NCBI GenBank assembly: GCA_963576475.1
Contig: OY754965.1
Coordinates: 937,501 to 1,001,500 of the forward strand
DNA length: 64,000 nucleotides
Reading direction: 5' to 3'
Source of the DNA: Molanna angustata
Taxonomy: Eukaryota; Arthropoda; Insecta; Trichoptera; Molannidae
The stretch's first letter is position 1, and each line of letters begins with the position of its first letter. Under the pieces are notes generated by a model. That model did no database searches, was not told where the DNA came from, and saw only the letters and a program-made list of their open reading frames with translations. Shown piece after piece: positions 10,162 to 19,100 of this stretch. The position numbers were made by a program, and so were the translations under genes.

Positions 10162-13100
10162 CTGTAATGAAAACATATGTCTTATGTAAGCGAACCGTTT
10201 AATTGCAAGGATAGTATTGTAATTATTAATTTATTCTCAAGTGACAAACAGACCTATAAACAAAAAAATATAATAACTTACAACAATAATTGTATTTTTG
10301 CCTATGACGGGAAATCAATGGAAGAAAAAAGGATTGTTTAAAGATTGCGTCATTAAATTTGTCAGTTTTGATTTAAAAAAAAAAATACGACATGGTGTGT
10401 TAGTCTTTGTGAGTCCAGTATTTCCACACAGTCTCTCCAATGCCTTCTTGCCTGATAATTACTTACTTAATCAGCCTCTTGAATCCAGTATTGTACACAG
10501 GCCTCCAGCTTGGACTTCCACTAGACTCTTTCCTGTGCCATCCCTCGCCATTCTGGACCCGCCACTTATTTGATGTCATCGGACTATCTGGTCCGGGGCC
10601 TTCCCACGCTTCTGCGTCCTGTTTAGTCCATCACGATCTTTGCTTTTCTTTTGGCCACATTCACTACTCCTGTATTCTTTCTAATCTTTTCATTAGTTTT
10701 GCGATCCATTAGCGAGATATTCAACATTCTTCTTTCCATCGCTCTTTGTGTCACCCTAAGTTTTTTTCCATCATTCTCTTAGTCAAAGCGGATGTTTCAA
10801 AGCCATAAGTGAGCACAGGGAGTACGCAAGCACTAAAAACTATTTTCTTTACGTGGTTTGGGATATTTGTAGATTTCAGGACGTTCGATAATTTCTCTTC
10901 TTCTTTCTAGTTCAGCTTCAAAATTATCTCTCACCAGTTTCACGGTACTATCGAGGTGGACAAATTATTCTACTCTGCTAATATCATAACAATCAATTTC
11001 TATGGGTTCTGAACCTTTAAAATACATATTATTTGTCTTATAAATGTTTAGTCTATCTCTTATGCATTCAATCTTGAAATATGTTAACTTTTTTTTCTTT
11101 GTATTGGCAAATAGAACAAAGTCTTCCACGTCTAATAACATCTTGTATATAACACATCTATGTGATCGTTACTATGCTAGGTAACCAATAAGTTAGAGAT
11201 AACTTCAAGTAAATTTTGCCTCTGATGTGAGAGTCGAACCTTGGTCACGGTAATAGAAATAAATTTTCTTATACAAGTAAAATATTTAACAGTAAAAAAA
11301 ACGTGAATTACCTCATAAATGATTTCCGGTGGTTGCGAATCGAAGAACTCAAAATGCAATGGGGTTATTATCCATGCCAGGAGTGTTGCATGAGCTCGTT
11401 CTTCAAATACTGACGAATTTTGAAGAGATTTGTAGACGTTCTTTACAGGCCAAGGTAACAGTCTACCAAAGAGATTAAATGCACTTAAATCGAACACTAA
11501 ACCATTTTCGTAACAATCCCTTGATAGAACCTGAAAAAGGGCATCAATTATTTTTTGTCAATTCTAATCAATTCCAAAAAAAAATAATTAATATAAATTT
11601 ATATCAGTTGTAATAAAAGAAAATAAATCGGTAATTTGGTTTTATTTATATTTCTTTGATATGTTTGTCAAGATACGCAAAACCGCATTCTTTGCCTACA
11701 TATTCCGTGGTGATAAATATGCCCTTTTACAACTTACAGTGGAGGGAAAGATAGAGTGAAGAGTATGGGGCGTTAAAGAATATCGTGGATTAAAAATCTC
11801 ATGGTGCAAGATAGCGATTAGTTCAGTGTGATGGTCGTCAACCTCCAAAAAAGAATACAATATTAAGAATAATATATGGGTACCAAATAATCATTATATA
11901 AGCTGTTATTGCATCCCATTTGCCTTAGAGCTGCGCGGCGACTTGTTGAGCAACAATATTTAACCAACTCGGCAATTTTCTGCACGTTGTTTAAGTATAT
12001 TTTGCTATCTCTAGTTCGTTCATATGTTACAGATCCATTGATGATCTGAAATAAAACACATTTTTTTGTTAATCAATATGAATAATGAAGTACTAGTGCT
12101 TATAATATGGTTAGCAAATTCGAATTTAATAAAGATATTAATGTTAAATTTATACATTTTCACAAGGAAGGATTAAAATTAGACAACTTGGAAGATCTTA
12201 AAATTAAAATGAGAAATGATAACATCATAAATAATCAGGTCTTAATGTTTTTCCACTCTTAGCCATAACAGTAAACCTCACCCCCACCCTTCGCCTTCCG
12301 TGTCACCACCGTATCATAACGCACGCGTTCATCCATGACGAATAATTTAGTACAAGATTGTCCTGAGGAGGGACCGGCTAGGTCCGAAAACTATTTCGAC
12401 ATTAAGTACTCAAAGTGGTATAAACAAATTAATTGTGCAAAAAGTTACTTGTAAGAAAAAAGCAATTAATCTCGTCTGCCAAAGACTATACATTAATTAG
12501 ACAATATGAAAAATAAAGCACATAAAAACAGATAGCAATTAATCACGTCTACCTAAAAATATACACTAATTAGTCAATATATCCTATTCTAATTCGTCTA
12601 AATTTATCCGTCTGAATTTTAGTATATGAGAAATGTCAAAAAGTTGACCTATGTATACGGGACTCATTACATCATACCGCGCGGATAAAATCCTTATATC
12701 CTCGGTCGCCCTTGATTTAGACGTTTTCGTATTCTAAAACAAATTAGAATAGGACCTATTCTTGTCCTATTCTTGTCCTTAAGAGTACGAAAACGTCTAT
12801 AACCAACGGGCGACCGTGGATAAAAGGATTTTATCGCGTGGTATAACGCAATGAGTCCCGTATAAATGCAGTCAACTTTCTGAAATTTCTCATATACTAA
12901 AACTTTGACGGATAAATTTAGACGAATCAGAATAGGATATTATATGAAAAATATAGTACATTAAGACAGATTATGTATAAAAGCAATTAATCTCGTCAAC
13001 CTAATTAGTCAATATGAAAAATAAAGTACATAAAGAAAGATTATGTATAAAAGCAATTAATCTCGTCTACCTAATAAGTCAATATGAAAAACAAAAAGAC

Positions 13101-16100
13101 AGATTATGTATAAAAGCCATTAATCTCGTCTACCTAATAAGTCAATATGAAAAATATAGTACATAAAGACAGATTATGTATAAAAGCAATTAATCTCGTC
13201 TACCTAATTAGTCAATATGAAAAATATAGTACATAAAGACAGATTATGTATAAAAGCAATTAATCTCGTCTACCTAATTAGTCAATATGAAAAATATAGT
13301 ACATAAAGACAGATTATGTATAAAAGCAATTAATCTCGTCTACCTAATAAGTCAATATGAAAAACAAAAAGACAGATTATGTATAAAAGCCATTAATCTC
13401 GTCTACCTAATAAGTCAATATGAAAAATATAGTACATAATGACAGATTATGTATAAAAGCAATTAATCTCGTCTACCTAATTAGTCAATATGAAAAATAT
13501 AGTACATAAAGACAGATTATGTATAAAAGCAATTAATCTCGTCTACCTAATTAGTCAATATAAAAAACAAAAAGACAGATTATGTATAAAAGCCATTAAT
13601 CTCGTCTACCTAATAAGTCAATATGAAAAATAAAGTACAAAAAGACAGATTATGTATAAAAGCAATTAATCTCGTCTACCTAATAAGTCAATATGAAAAA
13701 TATAGTACATAAAGACAGATTATGTATAAAAGCAATTAATCAATATGAAAAATAAAGTACATTAAGAAAGATTATGTATAAAAGCAATTAATCTCGTCTA
13801 CCTAATAAGTCAATATGAAAAATAAAGTACAAAAAGACAGATTGATTGATTAAGATTTATTGACTTATATTTAAATAGATAGTTATGGTGTTGGTCTGTT
13901 TGATTGTTTACCTCTGCATGATAACATAAGCTGTTGTAAAAATCTGGTTCTGCCATAAAGAGATACATCCAAGCTGCGTGCATAAAAGCAATCTTGCTGA
14001 AATAGAAAGAGTCTGAGTCTGACATCTCCATCATAATATTCTTTAGCTCTTGAACCAGTTTTGATGGGCTTGAGAATATTGGGTTGGCCCATATATCTCG
14101 AGTCAATTTTCTGAAACGATGATGGAAATTGTGAATTTTATATAAATCAATAAAAAGTTAGTGCACACCCTTTGACCAGCATTTTAGTTACACACCGTGT
14201 AAAGCCCGTGTAGCAATTGTTCAAAAATGTTACTAATAAACGCTGTATAACGACTGGGTAGTTATAGCATAAATTAATCCGACACACCCGCGCATGCGCA
14301 GAGCACCCAGCTGTCATCCGCCATTCTAATTTTGACGTTTATCGTGGTTAATATTTTCACACGTTTTTCACATTTTAAAATAAGAATAAAGAAAATATAA
14401 AAAATAATTTCATCATATGAATACCCATGTGCGAACATGTTTTTAGATATGACCGATTTCGTTCAACTATGGCACAAGCATTTATGCTTATTTTAGGGAA
14501 TGTAGGAAGATGTATATGTACTTGTTTAACAAGGACATATTCATTTAAAAACGAGTAGGTTGTGGCCAACAACACTAAACTCTCCACACCATAGTAAGCG
14601 TTAATTTTTTCTTCTTGAAAGGTTGACAATCTTTAAATTCATTTTTATGAAGTACATTTCTATTAGATTCTTAAACAAATATAAGATTCCCAGAGAAAAA
14701 AAGTTTTCACAATACACCATACAAACAAAAACATTGTCACGAAACTCATAGTATATATTTTCTATATGCAATTGCAGTTGATGAGGCGATGTATGTGTCA
14801 AGACAGGAGAATGCGTTGTTCGGTCCTCACTGCCTACCCCTTGAGGAAGATAGAAGTGGAAAGTAAAAGGCACACTTGTCTATAGAGGCACATACAATAT
14901 CAATATGAAGTTTATCACTCAATTTTCCCTTACGGAAGCTATTTTACTTTATATAAATTTTTCATACAAATATGAAATTTATTTCACATTGATATGGCAA
15001 ACCATAGATTTTATTCTTTAAATTTTGACAATCCTTGAATGCATATTGGATGAGTGTATTTTTGTTGTATTGAAATTTCAAAGAATTTCAATACAACAAA
15101 ATTTGGACACATAAAATCATAGAGAAGAAATTAACGGATATCTATGGAAAACTAATCACCTCTAGGTCTATGCACTTTACACATATGATGTTAATATGAA
15201 GTCGATCGGACCTATAGTTTGGGCTGTAGAGAGGACACAAAAAGGATAATCCGTACGGCGTACGGCTTTTGCCGGCTTACGTACACCATACATACAAACA
15301 CATCACGTCGAAACTCACAGTGTGCACTCTCTACATGATACCCGTTGAGAAATTAATGTAAAAAAAATACGCGTAAAAATTGTGAAATCATGACTCCACT
15401 ATTCCATAGTGTTGAGAGTAAAAAATTCTCTCACTAATATTTTACCAAATTAATTGTACCTACTAAAAAGAGATTTATAACACTATTTGTTATTCAATAT
15501 ACCTTTGTTAATTTATTACTTTATTAGTATTATAAACAATTGGTTCTATGTATCAATAACAGAACAAAATCAACAAAAAAAACAAAGAAGGGGGTGTTCG
15601 ATGTAATAAGTTTTAGAAATAATTAGTGTGAAAAAGTTTACGATAAAAATTTTTTGAAACCCAAAAATAATTCTTAAGAATTCTTTTACTTTCTGTGACG
15701 ATTAGATCAAAATATATCTTCTAAAAAGCGATTGATATGTCATAATCATTTAATTTTATCTGTTTACCTGTCATATTGTTGCTTCACGAATTTATCTCTG
15801 AAGACTAAGAAGACGATAATATAAAAAGATTGATATCTCATAATCGTTTAATTTTATCTGTTTACCTGTCATATTGTAGCTTCACGAATTTATATCTGAA
15901 GACTAAGAAGACGATAATATAAAGAGATTGATATCTCATAATCATTTAATTTTATCTGTTTACCTGTCATATTGTTGCTTCACGAATTTATATCCGAAGA
16001 CAAAGAAGACGATAATATAAAGAGATTGATATCTCATAATCATTTAATTTTATCTGTTTACCTGTCATATTGTTGCTTCACGAATTTATATCTGAAGACT

Positions 16101-19100
16101 AAGAAGACGATAGTATAAAGAGATTGATATCCCATAATCATTTAATTTTATCTGTTTACCTGTCGTATTGTTGCTTCACGAATTTATATCTGAAGACTAA
16201 GAAGACGATAGTATAAAGAGATTGATATCTCATAATCATTTAATTTTATCTGTTTACCTGTCATATTGTTGCTTCACGAATTTATATCTGAAGACAAAGA
16301 AGACGATAATATAAAGAGATTGATATCTCATAATCATTTAATTTTATCTGTTTACCTGTCATATTGTTGCTTCACGAATTTATATCTGAAGACAAAGAAG
16401 ACGATAATATAAAGAGATTGATATCTCATAATCATTTAATTTTATCTGTTTACCTGTCATATTATTGCTTCACGAATTTATATCTGAAGACAAAGAAGAC
16501 GATAATATAAAGAGATTGATATCTCATAATCATTTAATTTTATCTGTTTACCTGTCATATTATTGCTTCACGAATTTATATCTGAAGACAAAGAAGACGA
16601 TAATATAAAGAGATTGATATCTCATAATCATTTAATTTCATCTGTTTACCTGTCATATTATTGCTTCACGAATTTATATCTGAAGACTAAGAAGACGATA
16701 GTATAAAGAGATTGATATCTCATAATCATTTAATTTTATCTGTTTACCTGTCATATTGTTGCTTCACGAATTTATCTCTGAAGACTAAGAAGACGATAAT
16801 ATAAAGAGATTGATATCTCATAATCGTTTAATTTTATCTGTTTACCTGTCATATTGTTGCTTCGTGAATTTATATCTGAAGACTAAGAAGACGATAGTAT
16901 AAAGAGATTGATATCTCATAATCATTTAATTTTATCTGTTTACCTGTCATATTGTTGCTTCACGAATTTATATCTGAAGACTAAGAAGACGATAGTATAA
17001 AGAGATTGATATCCCATAATTATTTAATTTTATCTGTTTTATTTATTTTTTATTTATTTATTTGTCACACCATTTAAATAATCTTTATTAAAATAGATAA
17101 CTGCTGCCCAACTAGGTATACCTGTTCTAGGGCTAGCAGTGTACATATTATAACATTTCACAGGAGTAACTATTTGCATTTTTTTAAATGAATCTAAACA
17201 ATATAAACTTAACTATTTAAAAAGAATCAAAACAATATAAACTTAACTATAACACATATAGAAAAAATGGAATTTGAGTCATCATGATATGCATATGCAT
17301 ATCATGATGACTCAAATATGTTTACCTGTCATATTGTTGCTTCACGAATTTATATCTGAAGACTAAGAAGACGATAGTATAAAGAGATTGATATCTCATA
17401 ATCATTTAATTTTATCTGTTTACCTGTCATATTGTAGCTTCACGAATTTATATCTGAAGACTAAGAAGACGATAATATAAAGAGATTGATATCTCATAAT
17501 CATTTAATTTTATCTGTTTACCTGTCATATTGTTGCTTCACGAATTTATATCCGAAGACAAAGAAGACGATAATATAAAGAGATTGATATCTCATAATCA
17601 TTTAATTTTATCTGTTTACCTGTCATATTATTGCTTCACGAATTTATATCTGAAGACAAAGAAGACGATAATATAAAGAGATTGATATCTCATAATCATT
17701 TAATTTTATCTGTTTACCTGTCATATTATTGCTTCACGAATTTATATCTGAAGACAAAGAAGACGATAATATAAAGAGATTGATATCTCATAATCATTTA
17801 ATTTTATCTGTTTACCTGTCATATTATTGCTTCACGAATTTATATCTGAAGACAAAGAAGACGATAATATAAAGAGATTGATATCTCATAATCATTTAAT
17901 TTTATCTGTTTACCTGTCATATTATTGCTTCACGAATTTATATCTGAAGACTAAGAAGACGATAGTATAAAGAGATTGATATCTCATAATCATTTAATTT
18001 TATCTGTTTACCTGTCATATTATTGCTTCACGAATTTATATCTGAAGACAAAGAAGACGATAATATAAAGAGATTGATATCTCATAATCACTTAATTTTA
18101 TCTGTTTACCTTTCATATTGTTGCTTCACGAATTTATCGCTTACATTGCCTACTATGGTTATGTTTGAGCAACATTTTGGGCAACTAAATACGGGTGGAC
18201 TGTAGGCTCCAAAAATCTGAAAAATATTTAATCATTAATATCAAATTTTTAACTTTGTGTTATTTCTAATTATTGTTATACATGAATTTAAGTGGTAGGT
18301 ACCTGAAACATAATTATTATAGTGTTGCCTACAAAAGTATATTTTGTGTTTCTATTTTAAGTTGATGTATACCAGTGAAACATGGACGTGGCAAAAGACG
18401 CATGAAATTAGAATAAATACTGTGGAAATGAGATCACTAAGAAGAGTATGTAATAGAACGATAAATGATAGAATAAAATATTAGGACATAATGAGACAAT
18501 GTACGATGAAGAAGAGTATTATAAGTAAAATGAAAGTGAATTCCTTGAGGTGGTTTGGACATATTGAAATAATGAATGATGAACGACTGAACAAAAAAAT
18601 CTACATTGGTGTAAGAGATGGAGTGAATAGCAGGGGCCGCCCCAGAAAGAGATGGCATGACCCATGTGAATGATATTTTGAAAGAAGGAAATATAAGAAG
18701 CTTGAATAATCGACGAGCATGTATGAGACGATGCATGGATGTAAATGAAATTAAGGATGTGTGCAAAAATAGAGTAGCATGGCGCTCGGTTCTCTCTGCT
18801 TAGCCCGTAATGGATATGGCATGATGGTATGTATGTATTTTAAGTTGATAATTTTGAAATATAGGTAGGTACCTACTCGGTTATTTTGGATGAAGCAAAA
18901 TGATATGAAAAATAATGTGGATTCATAGAATAACACTATTTTATCACAATTGATATTGTCATTGCTAATAACACTATTTTATTGATAATTTTTTTAACAT
19001 CTCAATAGAGACGAAGTTGGGATATTGTAGAAGAACCAGGAACTCGAGGCACCTACAGGGCTTACGACCTGTCATCGGCTGGTCTACGTGATCACTTTAT

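Larger units (their letters stand above)
15727..18109 (-). repeat. 98-bp intronic satellite derived from exon 2 end plus its splice donor
   Basis: The period is 98 bp, counted from the word GCTTCACGAA at 15781, 15879, 15977 and so on. There are 13 copies up to 16957, then an insertion at about 17037-17319, then 8 more from 17339 to 18025; the copy at 18123 is the real exon 2 end. On the minus strand each monomer reads a pyrimidine-rich tract ending TTTGTCTTCAG (or TTAGTCTTCAG), then 30 nt homologous to the exon end (frame YKFVKQQYD), then AG|GTAAAC. Eight monomers (16467, 16565, 16663, 17633, 17731, 17829, 17927, 18025) carry a CAA-to-TAA change that is a stop in the exon frame; thirteen stay open. 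Confidence 0.9.

Noticed and set aside
12452..18130. CRISPR-like array
   Set aside because: Monomers are tandem without unique spacers, in an intron of a eukaryotic gene.
18145..18216. Shorter exon 2 ending at AAT|GTAAGC
   Set aside because: Good donor sequence, but it leaves phase 0 while exon 3 needs phase 2 in its protein-like frame; the donor at 18109 fits both phase and total length.
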